Assembly: GCA_945910005.1 (NCBI GenBank)
Contig: OX246743.1
Span: 6,143,348 to 6,207,347, forward strand
Origin: Isoperla grammatica
Lineage: Eukaryota; Arthropoda; Insecta; Plecoptera; Perlodidae
DNA length: 64,000 nt
Direction: 5' to 3'
This document shows, one piece after another, positions 38,095 through 48,900 of the stretch. The notes under the pieces are model-generated. The model was not told where the DNA came from and ran no database searches. It saw only the letters and a list, made by a program, of their open reading frames with translations. The position numbers were made by a program, and so were the translations under genes. The first letter of the stretch is position 1; each line of letters begins with the position of its first letter.

Positions 38095-38516
38095 ATAGAA
38101 TGATTAAATGATGATTCTGACAATACAAAGAAATAAGACTTCCTGCGAATGCAATGGTCGGTTTACACACAATATATCAAAGATTTAAGATTTAAGGTTT
38201 TATTTTCCTAACTGTTTTACTTAGGATCGCTACCATTGGCCAGATTTATAAAACGTCACTTCTCATTGGTTGGGCTTAGAATTTTAGGCATAAGAGCTAA
38301 CGTTGCAATGGTTTCCTTAAATCTTTATAACCTTAGGAAAGTGTGTAAACGCCACTTATTTAAGATTTAAGGTTTAAGTGTTAACAAAATCAAATCAAGC
38401 CAAAAGCATTATAGCGTTTACAAACTTTCCTCTAATAAAAATACATGCTGATTATTATTAATTATTATACAATCATGTTGCAATTGAAATAAAAATATAA
38501 AAAAAGTAAAAAATAA

Positions 38517-38602
38517 AGTTCCGGACGCGACGCGAACCCTGGCCGACAAAAGCCTAGTAAGGTCGGGACACTGTGAGGCGCCCCTACCCGTTCGGCTGTC
38601 GA
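38517..38602 (-). repeat. tRNA-like module, copy 1
   Basis: On the minus strand it reads ACAGCCGAACGGGTAGGGGC (box A-like), a central CAGTGTCCCGACCTTACTAG and GGCCAGGGTTCGCGTC (box B-like, mutated). It is one of seven similar modules within 4 kb and probably a tRNA-derived SINE head rather than a working tRNA gene. Confidence 0.6.
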
Positions 38603-39210
38603 TGTGTAATTAATGACAGAAGAAAATATAACATATAAGACAATATTGTTACTGACCTAGCCGCGCGACGCACAACGGTACATGTGGCGACATCTAGCAG
38701 CTTGTGAATGAACTCTCACACGACACGAGACATCGAGGCGACAAAAAGGCCGACGTCGTATGACCTAACTCTCAAGTAGGCCTAGGCCTACGTCGATTAA
38801 AATAATGTAGGTTTAAAACTGCTATACAAAGAGGACCATATTTGGATCCATATGGAATCACATAACTAATGATCCGCCCCTCACATAAATCTGTTCTTAT
38901 TACTGAATTATGTAAACAATTATTATACACAAGTGTATTTAGGCCTAATTTTGATAATTATTACTCCCTGCACAAGGTATTTTCATCCTAATGTAACAAA
39001 GAAATTATATTTATTCTTGCCTAGAGTATATTTCTTACTGGTAGGTCTATAGCGCCCTAGTGAAGGGGGTTCCGGTTTTGTAGGCTAAAAGGGATCTCAA
39101 CAAATCAGAGAAAGTTCTAGTCTAGACTCTAGAAAACCTTATTTTGCCATGGTGTTGATGTGAGATAAATTACATTGTTTTCATATAACGTAAAATACAT
39201 AAAAAAAAGT

Positions 39211-39296
39211 TATGTGTGGGAATCGAACCCGAAGTGACAAAAGCGTACTGAGGTCGGGACACTGTGACATGCTCCTACCCGTTCGGCCACTCTAAG
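39211..39296 (-). repeat. tRNA-like module, copy 2
   Basis: The minus strand has GTGGCCGAACGGGTAGGAGC and a clean box B (GGGTTCGATTCCC). It is more diverged in the middle than the other copies. Confidence 0.55.
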
Positions 39297-39689
39297 ATGA
39301 AAATTTTACTGCTAGATAAAGGCCTAGATTAAACCTGCCAATGGTTATTGAAGGAAGGATTGTTTATCTTACTACATGGGGATTATTAATAATGTGTATA
39401 ATAAAGTACGGGTACTTATATCGTCATACGGGCGTAAGGAGGAAATGTGAAATGTATTGAATAGTATTATTTTCTGAACGAGCGGTGGCCTGAGAGGCGG
39501 TCATAGGGCTGTTAGTTGTAGGTCTGTCTCATGCTAGGCTCCTTCTGTGTGACAAGAACGTAGGCTCCTTCTAAATGTAATAATGAAAATCAGAGCTGAG
39601 CTCAAATAACGATACGTGGTAAATAGTGAATATTATACAATCTGGTTGCAATGAAATAAAACTAAAGTAACGAAGTACCTAAAAAAAAA

Positions 39690-39776
39690 GTTCCAGCCGG
39701 GACTCGAACCCTGGCCGACAAAAGCCTACTGAGGTCGGAACACTGTGAAGTGCCCCTACCCGTTCGGCTGTCTCTA
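39690..39776 (-). repeat. tRNA-like module, copy 3 (best box A and B)
   Basis: The minus strand has GACAGCCGAACGGGTAGGGG followed at suitable distance by CCAGGGTTCGAGTCCCGG, a perfect RNA polymerase III box B (GGTTCGAGTCC). Stem pairing for a mature tRNA is poor, so I call it tRNA-derived rather than a tRNA. Confidence 0.6.
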
Positions 39777-40420
39777 AGATGGAGATGTATGAGATAAAGG
39801 CATAACTTAAACCGGTTATTGAAAGAAGTTTTCACTATCCTCAGTTTTTAGAGTAGTGTAGTTATTGTAAATCCAATATGTACAGGTACACTGTACTGTA
39901 CTGTACAGACTCAACTAAAAGCAAATTGATAATTATATGGTAACCAATGTCAACCAATGTGTTGTTTAATTTTTAAAATGCGATTATATTTTACATACAG
40001 GCTTGGATAATAATTTAGAGATAGAGGAGGAAGTCAATTTTGGATGTTTTTTGTGTGAAATAGCCCACAAATTTTTATGTCATTTAGGCCTACATGGGAT
40101 AATGTATATAATGAACAAATGAAGTACAGAAACTTATGTCGATATACGAGTGTAGGGAAGGAAACCTGAAGTAATGATAATTATTTTTGAGGGAGCGTTT
40201 GCTTGAGAGAAGCGTGGGTCTTTTGGCAAGTCTCATGCTAGGCTGCTTGCTGATATAATGATAAGTGAAAGACGTAGGCACTTTCTAAGGGTAATAATGA
40301 AAATTACAGAATTGTAAGAGTGTAGCCAAGATCAAAGAAATAAATAAACATTCAATAATACAATCTTGTTTCAATGCAAATCAAATATACTGACAAAGTA
40401 AAAATAAAGATTTAAAAAAC

Positions 40421-40507
40421 CAGAACCGACCGTGACTCGAACCTAGGCCGACAAAAGCCTAGTAAGGTCGAGACGCTGTGAGGCGCCCCTACCCGTTCGG
40501 CTGTCGA
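40421..40507 (-). repeat. tRNA-like module, copy 4
   Basis: The minus strand has ACAGCCGAACGGGTAGGGGC and GGTTCGAGTCACGG box B, with the same central GACCTTACTAGGCTTTTGTC. A truncated fifth relative (box B end only) lies at about 40821-40852. Confidence 0.55.
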
Positions 40508-40917
40508 AGTGTATGAATTCCAGGAACAAATAGCATATAAGACAACATTGTTACAACGGTACATGTGGTACGGGAACTTATACCGTCATACGGGTCGTAA
40601 GGACTATAAATGTGAAAAGTAATGAAAGTTATTTTTTGAACGAGCGGTGGCCTGAGAGAAGCGTGGTCGTAGGGTTGTTAGTCTGTAGGACTGTGCTCCT
40701 TCTGACAAGAAAGTAAAATTAGAGGTGAGCTCAAATAACGATACGTGGTAAATAGTGAATATTTTACAATCTGGTTGCAATGATGTAAAAATAAAAACAC
40801 GAAGTAAGGTACCTAAAAAAAAAAGTTCTAGCCGAAACTTGAACCCTAATAATATACATTCAATTATACAATCTTGTTTCAATGCAAATAAAATAAACAG
40901 ACAAAAGTAAGAAAAAA

Positions 40918-41005
40918 AACAGTACCGGGCGTGACTCGAACCTAGGCCGACAAAAGCCTAGTAAGGTCGGGACACTGTGAGGTGCCCCTACCCGTTCGGC
41001 TGTCG
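40918..41005 (-). repeat. tRNA-like module, copy 5
   Basis: Nearly the same as copies 1 and 4 (GACAGCCGAACGGGTAGGGG ... AGGTTCGAGTCACG). Flanks at 41010-41100 match those of copy 1 (38600-38700), so the duplicated unit is longer than the module. Confidence 0.55.
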
Positions 41006-41240
41006 ATGTGTATATTTTATCAGAAGAAATAGCATATAATAGGAGATTGCTATACCGACCTGCGTTGCAGCGCACAACGGTACATATGGCGACATCTAGC
41101 AGCTACTGAGCGATCTCTCACCAAAGTAAATAAATTAGCTATGCACATCGTGACCGGCCTACGTCGATGGCCCTCACATAAATCGGTTCTTACTTCTTAT
41201 TACTGAATTATGTACACAATAGTTACATGTATTTATTGGT

Positions 41241-42022
41241 GTGTGTGGGATTCGAACCCTGGCCGACAAAAGCCTAATGAGGTCGGGACACTGTGAAGTG
41301 CCCCTACCCAGTGGCGTAACTAGGAATTATTTCGAGGGGGGGGGGTTATTAGGGAAAAGTGAGATGAGGGGATTGAAAGGGGTCCGGGGCGAAGCCCCAG
41401 CCGCCGGAGGCCATTTCGCCGAAGGTGAAATTTTTTTTTCACTTCTATAATTATTTCGTGCCTTTTGGACTCAAAGAATACTACTCGAACCACTACTCAA
41501 GTGTTTGCATTATATTGAAGTTACAGTGTTACAGTAGAATAGTTCTAAATAAGAATTGCATAGAAATTGTATGTTTAATTTTTTTTTTATGGTTGTTCAA
41601 TATAATCTCAACATAAAGTGAAACATTGTGGTCACAAGTCACATACGTTATTTAAATTTTAATTCACAGACCGTGATATTGTAATATTAGATTAATGCAT
41701 TTTTATTTATAGGTACCCTCACTTTTACTGGTTCGAGCGAAAGGTGTATTACTTGTAGATGAACACATAAATAATATAATTGAATTTTTGAAAGAAATTA
41801 TATATCTTATCTAAGTGAAGTGCATGGTATGATAAATATAATGAAAATGTTGTTTGTTGCGATTGTTATACACTGAAGTGGTTTAAGGATCTTACAATAT
41901 AGTATTAAGTAAATGAAGTATTAAGTAAAATCATTCTCGAGGTAGTTTCGGGGGGGGTTTAAACCCCCTAAACCCCCCCCCCCCCTTAGTTACGCCACTG
42001 CCCCTACCCGTTCGGCTGTCTC
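41241..42022 (-). repeat. tRNA-like module, copy 6, split by a hAT-like insertion
   Basis: The box B half is at 41241-41308 and the box A half resumes at 42001. Between them lies a 692-bp element with CAGTGGCG termini. The duplicated CCCCTACC on each side lets the pre-insertion module be recognised. Confidence 0.7.
41309..42000. mobile_element. hAT-like non-autonomous transposon with 8-bp target duplication
   Basis: The termini are CAGTGGCGTAACTAGG and its near complement TTAGTTACGCCACTG. The target CCCCTACC is duplicated at 41301-41308 and 42001-42008. The 8-bp duplication and CAGTGGCG termini fit hAT. Poly-G and poly-C tracts lie just inside the ends. There is no transposase ORF; the 69-codon ORF at its left end is chance. 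It is inserted in a tRNA-like repeat inside the gene's longest intron. Confidence 0.85.
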
Positions 42023-43113
42023 TAAGATGGAAATGATATTTCTAGGTAAAGGCCTAGTTTAAACCTGACAATGGTTATTGAAGGAAGGTTTGCCTATCTT
42101 ACTACATAACACGGGATTAATTAATAAGGACTATAATGAAATACGGGAACTTATATCGTCATACGAGCGTAAGGAGGAAATGTGAAAAGTAATGAAAATT
42201 ATTTTTTGAGCGAGCGGTGGCCTGAGAAGTGGTCGTATAGGTCTGTTAGTTATAGGCTTGTCTCATGTTAGGCTCCTTCTGTGTGATAAGAATTGTAGGT
42301 TTAACATTTTTTATTTTTTTGAATTGTAGCTTTAACCGCCATTTTGTTAAAACATACTATTTACGGGAATTTATATTGCATTATTTAAAGTGTTCCACTA
42401 ATATTATTCGCATTTGAGGACCATTGAAGTTAGATCTACATAGTATGCAGCAAAACTGGCGGATGCATACAGACCTTTCAAGCTGTCTGCTGTAGCCTAC
42501 ATTTGGAATTTCGATAGCTGTAATTGAGCGGCAACAATGGCGTTTATGTTTGATGACTTTTACGACAGACATGCAATAGTTAACTACAAATTTTGCCGAC
42601 TATTTTAAATGCTTTTTGTACGGTTTAAGTGGTTGTTGTAAGATTTAATAATATCACGTTTAAGATCTAGCCTGTATATATACATTTCGCCACTTTCTAC
42701 ACACAGATAAGTTAAGTAGTTAATGAATTAGCCCGAATTGAGTAGAGTACGGTAAAACGTTCTACGGTTGTAACTTACGCCACGATGTTGTAAAAAAAAT
42801 CTAAGTTTATTACCAAGGTATTTTTTCTTTGTAAAAGTAATATAATATGCAAATGATTTGTACATACAGATACATTGAAAAATATCGTTCATCCGACAAC
42901 GCGGAGCGTTTTCCTAGTAGAATTGATTTCAATTTTCACGGACCGTAAATACCACTTACATAAACTAATCCCGACGTCACAAGATCGATAATTTACACAA
43001 CACGTGGGACAATATACGGTTTAACTGTGACGCTAGTGAGAACCAAACAACTAGATACAATCATAGTTTTGATACTGGCCTCTTACTAATATCACGGGAC
43101 TCGGATAACTTAC

Positions 43114-43257
43114 CTCTTTCTCCTTCTTCTTCCGTTGTTCATCGTCAACCCGCTGTCGTTCCCTCTCTCTCTCTTTTCGTATTCTGTCATCCTCGTCTCG
43201 TTCTTCTTTTATCCGCCTTTCGATGTCTGCTTTTCGTTTTCGATCTCTTTCTTCCAA
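43114..43257 (-). CDS. CCDC66: CCDC66-like gene, exon 5 (coiled coil)
   Basis: A 144-nt exon with acceptor TGTTTTCAG and donor AAAGAG|GTAAGT, phase 0 at both ends. All 48 residues are coiled-coil type: LEERDRKRKADIERRIKEER, DEDDRIRKERERERQRVDDE, QRKKKEKE. In vertebrate CCDC66 the equivalent region is a run of EEK-RKK-LEEEQR repeats just after a DPxxxxERxxRRQKxLExQ segment. Low complexity makes this exon alone weak evidence of orthology, but its place between exons 4 and 6 fits. Confidence 0.8.
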
Positions 43258-43299
43258 CTGAAAACAAACATAATTGTAACGTACTTTAAGTTCCCCTAA

Positions 43300-43625
43300 T
43301 AAGTATCAGTTGACAATCTCGGCCAAGAGTGACTGGCCACTTGTTGCTACTACTTGCTGCTAGAGCTCCTACTGTCAGTGGGACCTGAGGCAAACTGGTC
43401 TGCAGACTATTGTCTGCTTAAGTATCAGTTGTCAATCTCGGGCTAGAGTGACTGGCCACTTGTGGCTACTACTTGCTGCTAGAGCTCCTACTGTCAGTTG
43501 GACCTGAGACAAACTGGTCTGCAGACTATTGTCTCCTTAAGTATCAGTTGTCAATCTCGGCCAAGAGTGACTGGCCACTTGTTGCTACTACTTGCTGCTA
43601 GAGCTCCTACTGGCAGCGGGACCTA
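43300..43625. repeat. Three-copy 119-bp tandem repeat in a short intron
   Basis: Units start at 43300, 43419 and 43538 with TAAGTATCAGTTGACAATCT (variants) and include GAGTGACTGGCCACTTGT and CTGCTAGAGCTCCTACTG. The third unit is incomplete. It fills most of the 422-bp intron between exons 4 and 5. Confidence 0.9.
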
Positions 43626-43679
43626 AAAGCACCTGCATGGTGTCCTGCTCTTATAGAAGTACGGTAAGGTGTTCCCCAC

Positions 43680-43970
43680 CTGTTGCCTAATGGCGTTCTG
43701 TAGCTCGAGCGCCTTCTGTCGTTTGGCTTCTCTCTCCAGTAGAACGTCGGGGTCAACAGGTGCATTCTGACCCCGGATGAATGACCTCTCTTCAGGCGAG
43801 TGAATACTTATGGTGTCCAGACTTCCAGCCAGTCTTCTGCTCATCCCCTGGGATCCGTCGGCCGATTGGGGATGGTTGATGACTAGAATCTGGGAGCCGG
43901 TGGTGGTGCTGTCTAGTTTGTTGAGGCTGCGCTCCAGCCAGACGGGTGTAGCTCGCTCGGAGCCGTCCAC
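43680..43970 (-). CDS. CCDC66: CCDC66-like gene, exon 4 (start of coiled coil)
   Basis: A 291-nt exon, acceptor GATTGCTTCAG and donor CAACAG|GTGGGG, phase 0 at both ends. It encodes a Ser/Thr-rich segment (VDGSERATPVWLERSLNKLD) and then HSPEERSFIRGQNAPVDPDV, LLEREAKRQKALELQNAIRQQ. The RSFIRGQ-N-APVDP followed by ExxRRQKxLExQxAI pattern is what I recognise as the most diagnostic part of CCDC66 (vertebrates: SYLRxMxALLDP, then a basic coiled coil with QKAI). CCDC66 binds microtubules at centrosomes, centriolar satellites and cilia. Homology is judged by memory of the family, not by alignment. Confidence 0.75.
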
Positions 43971-44384
43971 CTGAAGCAATCGAACAGTTTGATGTGGAGA
44001 TGGACCACTATGTTGAACGTTTTTGCTAGAAAAGCGCAATTAGTGGGGTTTGGGGGCAATTAGGATGAAAATTTGTAAAATGTCACATTTTAAATCGTGT
44101 CACCGGACAGGAAAATTATGCAAACCTATTCTTAAAAATAGTTTGATATAGTGCGATAAAACACTGTTTTGGGTAGGCCAAGCCGCTAAGGGTAGGTGCC
44201 TACTGTATCCTACCTAGAGATTGAGTGCCGTATCACATTACCTCGCTGTTGCTATCTCCTTTACCCTCTTAGCCAAGAAAAGAGAAAATAAATGATTTTT
44301 TTCACGTTTACTTTTCCATTTGATTCGTTTTTACTTTGTAGTTCATACAACATAGTATCTCCTCCTTTAACTACTAAAAAATAA

Positions 44385-47300
44385 GCTACTCTCTACCCGG
44401 CACCTCCACCAAAGTGTTAACTCACTGAAAGTGAAGCTACTCTCTACCCGGCACCTCCACCAAAGTGTTAACTCACTGAAAGTGAAGCTGCTCTCTACCC
44501 GGCACCTCCACCAAAGTGTTAACTCACTGAAAGTGAAGCCGCTCTCTACCCGGCACCTCCACCAAAGTGTTAACTCATTGCAAGTTAAGCTGCTCTCTAC
44601 CCGGCACCTCCACCAAAGTGTTAACTCACTGAAAGTGAAGCTGCTCTCCACCCGGCACCTCCACCAAAGTGTTAACTCACTGAAAGTGAAGCTGCTCTCT
44701 ACCCGGCCCTCATCCATAGTGTTAACTCACTGAAAGTGAAGCTGCTCTCTACCCGGCACCTCCACCAAAGTGTTAACTCACTGAAAGTGAAGCTTCTCTC
44801 TACCCGGCACCTCAACCAAAGTGTTAACTCACTGAAAGTGAAGCTGCTATCTACCCGGCACCTCCACCAAAGTGTTAACTCACCAAAAGTGAAGCTGCTC
44901 TCTACCCGGCACCTCCACCAAAGTGTTAACTCACTGAAAGTGAAGCTGCTCTCTACCCGGCACCTCCACCAAAGTGTGAACTCACTGAAAGTGAAGCTGC
45001 TCTCTACCCGGCACCTCCAACAAAGTGTGAACTCACTGAAAGTGAAGCTTAACTCTACCCGGCACCTCCACCCAAGTGTAAACTCACTGAAAGTGAAGCT
45101 TCTCTCTACCCAGCACCCCCACCAAAGTGTTAACTCACTGAAAGTGAAGCTACTCTCTACCCGGCACCTCCACCAAAGTGTTTATTCACTGAAAGTGAAG
45201 CTACTCTCTACCCGGCACCTCCATTAAAGTGTTAACTCACTGAAAGTGAAGCTACTCTCTACCGAGCAACCCCAACAAAGTGTAAACTCACTGGCACCTC
45301 CACCAAAGTGTAAACTCACTGAAAGTGAGGCTACTCTCTACCCGGCACCTCCACCAAAGTGTTAACTCACTGAAAGTGAAGCTACTCTCTGCCAGGCACC
45401 TCCACCAAAGTCTTAATACATTGAAAGTGAAGCTGCTCTCTACCCGGCACCTCCACCAAAGTGTTAACTCATTGAAAGTGAAGCTGCTCTCTACCCGGCA
45501 CCTCCACCAAAGTGTTAACTCACTGAAAGTGAAGCTACTCTCTACCCGGCACCTCCACCAAAATGTGAACTCACTGAAAGTGAAGCTGCTCTCTACCCGG
45601 CACCTCCAACAAAGTGTGAACTCTTTGAAAGTGAAGCTAAACTCTACCCGGCACCTCCACCCAAGTGTAAACTCACTGAAAGTGAAGCTTCTCTCTACCC
45701 GGCACCCCCACCAAAGTGTGAACTCACTGAAAGTGAAGCTACTCTCTACCCGGCACCTCCACCAAAGTGTTTATTCACTGAAAGTGAAGCTACTCTCTAC
45801 CCGGCACCTCCATTAAAGTGTTAACTCACTGAAAGTGAAGCTACTCTCTACCGAGCAACCCCAACAAAGTGTAAACTCACTGGCACCTCCACCAAAGTGT
45901 AAACTCACTGAAAGTGAAGCTACTCTCTACCCGGCACCTCCACCAAAGTGTTAACTTACTGAAAGTGAAGCTACTCTCTGCCCGGCACCTCCACCAAAGT
46001 GTTAAGACATTGAAAGTGAAGCTGCTCTCTACCCGGCACCTCCACCAAAGTGTTAACTCACTGAAAGTGAAGCTGCTCTCTACCCGGCACCTCCACCAAA
46101 GTGTTAACTCACTGAAAGTGAAGCTGCTCTCTACCCGTCACCTCCACCAAAGTGTTAACTCACTGAAAGTGAAGCTGCTCTCTACCCGGCACCTCCACCA
46201 AAGTGTTAACTCACTACAAGTGAACCTGCTCTCTACCCAGCACCTCCACTAAAGTGTTAACTCACTGAAAGTGAAGCTACTCTCTACCCGGCACCTCCAC
46301 CAAAGTGTGAACTCACTGAAAGTGAAGCTGCTCTCTACCCGGCACCTCCAACAAAGTGTGAACTCACTGAAAGTGAAGCTAAACTCTACCCGGCACCTCC
46401 ACCCAAGTGTAAACTCACTGAAAGTGAAGCTTCTCTCTACCCGGCACCCCCACCAAAGTGTGAACTCACTGAAAGTGAAGCTACTCTCTACCCGGCACCT
46501 CCACCAAAGTGTTTATTCACTGAAAGTGAAGCTACTCTCTACCCGGCACCTCCATTAAAGTGTTAACTCACTGAAAGTGAAGCTACTCTCTACCGAGCAA
46601 CCCCAACAAAGTGTAAACTCACTGGCACCTCCACCAAAGTGTAAACTCACTGAAAGTGAAGCTAATCTCTACCCGGCACCTCCACCAAAGTGTTCACATA
46701 CTGAAAGTGAAGCTACTCTCTACCCGGCACCTCCACCAAAGTGTTAACTCACTGAAAGTGAAGCTTCTCTCTACCCGGCACTTCCACCAAAGTGTTAACT
46801 CACTGAGAATGAAGTTACTCTCTACCCGTTACCTCCACCAAAGTGTTAACTCACTGAGAATGAAGCTACTCTCTACCCGGCACCTCCACCAAAGTGTTAA
46901 CTCACTGGAAGTGAAGCTGCTCTCTACCCGGCACCTCCATCAAAGTGTTAACTCACTGAAAGTGAAGCTACTCTCTACCCGGCACCTCCACCAAAGTGTG
47001 AACTCACTGAAAGTGAAGCTGCTCTCTACCCGGCACCTCCAACAAAGTGTGAACTCACTGAAAGTGAAGCTAAACTCTACCCGGCACCTCCACCCAAGTG
47101 TAAACTCACTAAAAGTTAAGCTTCTCTCTACCCGGCACCCCCACCAAAGTGAACTCACTGAAAGTGAAGCTACTCTTTACCCGGCACCTCCTACAAAGTG
47201 TTTATTCACTGAAAGTGAAGCTACTCTCTACCCGGCACCTCCATTAAAGTGTTAACTCACTGAAAGTGAAGCTACTCTCTACCGAGCAACTCCAACAAAG

Positions 47301-47760
47301 TGTAAACTCACTGGCACCTCCACCAAAGTGTAAACTCACTGAAAGTGAAGCTACTCTCTACCCGGCACCTCCACCAAAGTGTTAACTTACTGAAAGTGAA
47401 GCTACTCTCTACCCGGCACCTCCACCAAAGTGTTAACTCACTGAAAGTGAAGCTTCTCTCTACCCGGCACTTCCACCAAAGTGTTAACTCACTGAGAATG
47501 AAGTTACTTTCTACCCGGCACCTCCACCAAAGTGTTAACTCACTGAGAATGAATCTACTCTCTACCCGGCACCTCCACCAAAGTGTTAACTCACTGGAAG
47601 TGAAGCTTCTCTCTACCCGGCACTTCCACCAAAGTGTTAACTCACTGAGAATGAAGTTACTTTCTACCCGGCGCCTCCACCAAAGTGTCAACTCACTGGT
47701 AGTGAAGCTGCACTTCCACCAAATTGTTTACTCACTGAAAGTGAAGCTGCACCGCCACCA
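44385..47760. repeat. 51-bp satellite in intron 3 of the CCDC66-like gene
   Basis: About 65 units of 51 bp, consensus GAAGCTACTCTCTACCCGGC / ACCTCCACCAAAGTGTTAAC / TCACTGAAAGT. The period is 17 codons, so several frames are open on both strands for 100-200 codons (KLLSTRHLHQSVNSLKV repeats); these are not genes. Higher-order structure is visible: a CTACCGAGCAACCCCAACAA variant plus a truncated unit recur with 589-bp spacing at first, then ~742 and ~689 bp. On the gene's sense strand most units contain TTTCAGTGAGTTAAC, which holds a GTGAGT donor-like motif. Confidence 0.95.
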
Positions 47761-48046
47761 AAGGGTCCTAGTTACCTCGAGCGATGTTCGTTCTACGCGG
47801 CCGACGACTGACGCGCACTAAATTACTCTAAAGGTAGAACTAAGAACTAATTATCCCTGTAGAACTACAAATCAACTCTAGAATTGCTTGTGGACATCGC
47901 GCAAAGCGAGCGTTATGCCAAACGTCACAACAAATTGTATATTGTTAACGAAGCATACACAGACATAATATAAATAAACGTATATTATTAATTGTCTTCT
48001 AACTCGGTTACGGACACTGCCTTTGAGAGGGGAGGAAGAGTGAGAA

Positions 48047-48124
48047 CAAGGTCTACTTGATCTCCGCCTAGCAGAGGCTCGTCGAACTACGAGCCTCCGC
48101 TAGGCGGAGATCAAGTAGACCTTG
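48047..48124. repeat. 36-bp near-perfect hairpin, 6-nt loop
   Basis: The left arm CAAGGTCTACTTGATCTCCG (then CCTAGCAGAGGCTCGT, 48047-48082) is complementary to 48089-48124 with one mismatch; the loop is CGAACT. It lies in intron 3 of the CCDC66-like gene beside the 51-bp satellite. It could be a cruciform-forming palindrome, a foldback element tip or a small hairpin RNA; no function is shown. Confidence 0.9.
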
Positions 48125-48454
48125 GGTGAGAAGGGAACTATACAATGTATTATGTGCGTCGTTGCTATGACGGCTACAAAGTCACCCCTTACATACGCCA
48201 CGCAGTACCATACCGATAGATTTAGGTATATTTACAAAAACTCAACCCCGAACCGGGGAATGCATTCTAACATTCTCTAAATAAATTTCAAATCTTCTAG
48301 CTTACTTCTACTGTACACATGTACTGCTTCCAATGCAGAAGGTCCCGGATACCAATCCCGCTTCAGGTAAAAGTTTTTTAACTTCTAATGTGGATTCAAT
48401 TCCATTACTTCTTGGCTTAGAAATAAGTAAACGGTGACTTTGGAGCCGTCCTTG

Positions 48455-48677
48455 CAACGAAGCACTCAATAAATTCAAAGTTATTCTGAATCGGCTTTGT
48501 TGATTGTGGCATTTGTCCGCATGTGTTCGCACTGTCCAATCACTGATTCATATGTTTCGTATTTGAAATATCAATCTTTGATTGGTTATCGCTCACTCGT
48601 CGATGGTGTTCGAAGCCTACAGGGTTGGGTTAGTCACTTTAAATTAAAGTCCCCCACTACAAATCAGTTTAGTTACT
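48455..48677 (+). repeat. Interspersed ~220-bp repeat, copy 1
   Basis: It matches 62637-62858 in inverted orientation (AAAGTTATTCTGAATCGGC, CACTGTCCAATCACTGATT, GGTTATCGCTCACTCGTCGA, GTCCCCCACT). Non-coding; element type unknown. Confidence 0.75.
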
Positions 48678-48750
48678 GAGTGGGTAGACTCTAAATATGA
48701 ATTTATTTTATTTATTTATTTATTCTCGGTAATACACTGCAGAAACTCAC

Positions 48751-48900
48751 CGGTAAACTAAGTAACGTTGGAACACCCATTAGTTCTGCATCGCGTAATT
48801 CTGCGGGTGAAACCACCTCGGGTCGACCTACGGGGGTGAACTGAGTCCTTGGGACGCGACTCCTGGGTGATGACGTCATGGCTCGATCCAAGGACATCGT
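48751..48900 (-). CDS. CCDC66: CCDC66-like gene, exon 3
   Basis: A 150-nt exon with acceptor GATCACGAACACAG and donor TTACCG|GTGAGT, phase 0 at both ends. It encodes TMSLDRAMTSSPRSRVPRTQ, FTPVGRPEVVSPAELRDAEL, MGVPTLLSLP. Ser/Pro/Arg-rich and likely disordered. It joins exon 4 in frame. It has no recognisable domain by itself; assignment rests on strand, splice sites and phase. Confidence 0.7.

Larger units (their letters stand above)
38510..42300 (-). repeat. Cluster of diverged repeats, each with a tRNA-like module
   Basis: An intronic stretch built of partly alignable segments of several hundred bp. Shared blocks outside the tRNA-like part include GCGACATCTAGCAGCT (38690, 41086), GAGCGGTGGCCTGAGA (39480, 40640, 42212), CAATGGTTATTGAAGGAAGG (39339, 42069) and TTATATCGTCATACG (39416, 42151). 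This suggests either repeated insertion of a SINE with a long body or local duplication followed by decay. Confidence 0.65.

Noticed and set aside
38517..41005. Functional tRNA genes
   Set aside because: Box A and B are good but stem pairing is poor, copies differ at key positions and they are part of a longer repeated unit.
44431..47821. 100-199 codon KLLSTRHLHQSVNSLKV repeat ORFs as a repetitive protein gene
   Set aside because: The 51-bp period keeps several frames open on both strands at once; the array lies within an intron of a minus-strand gene.
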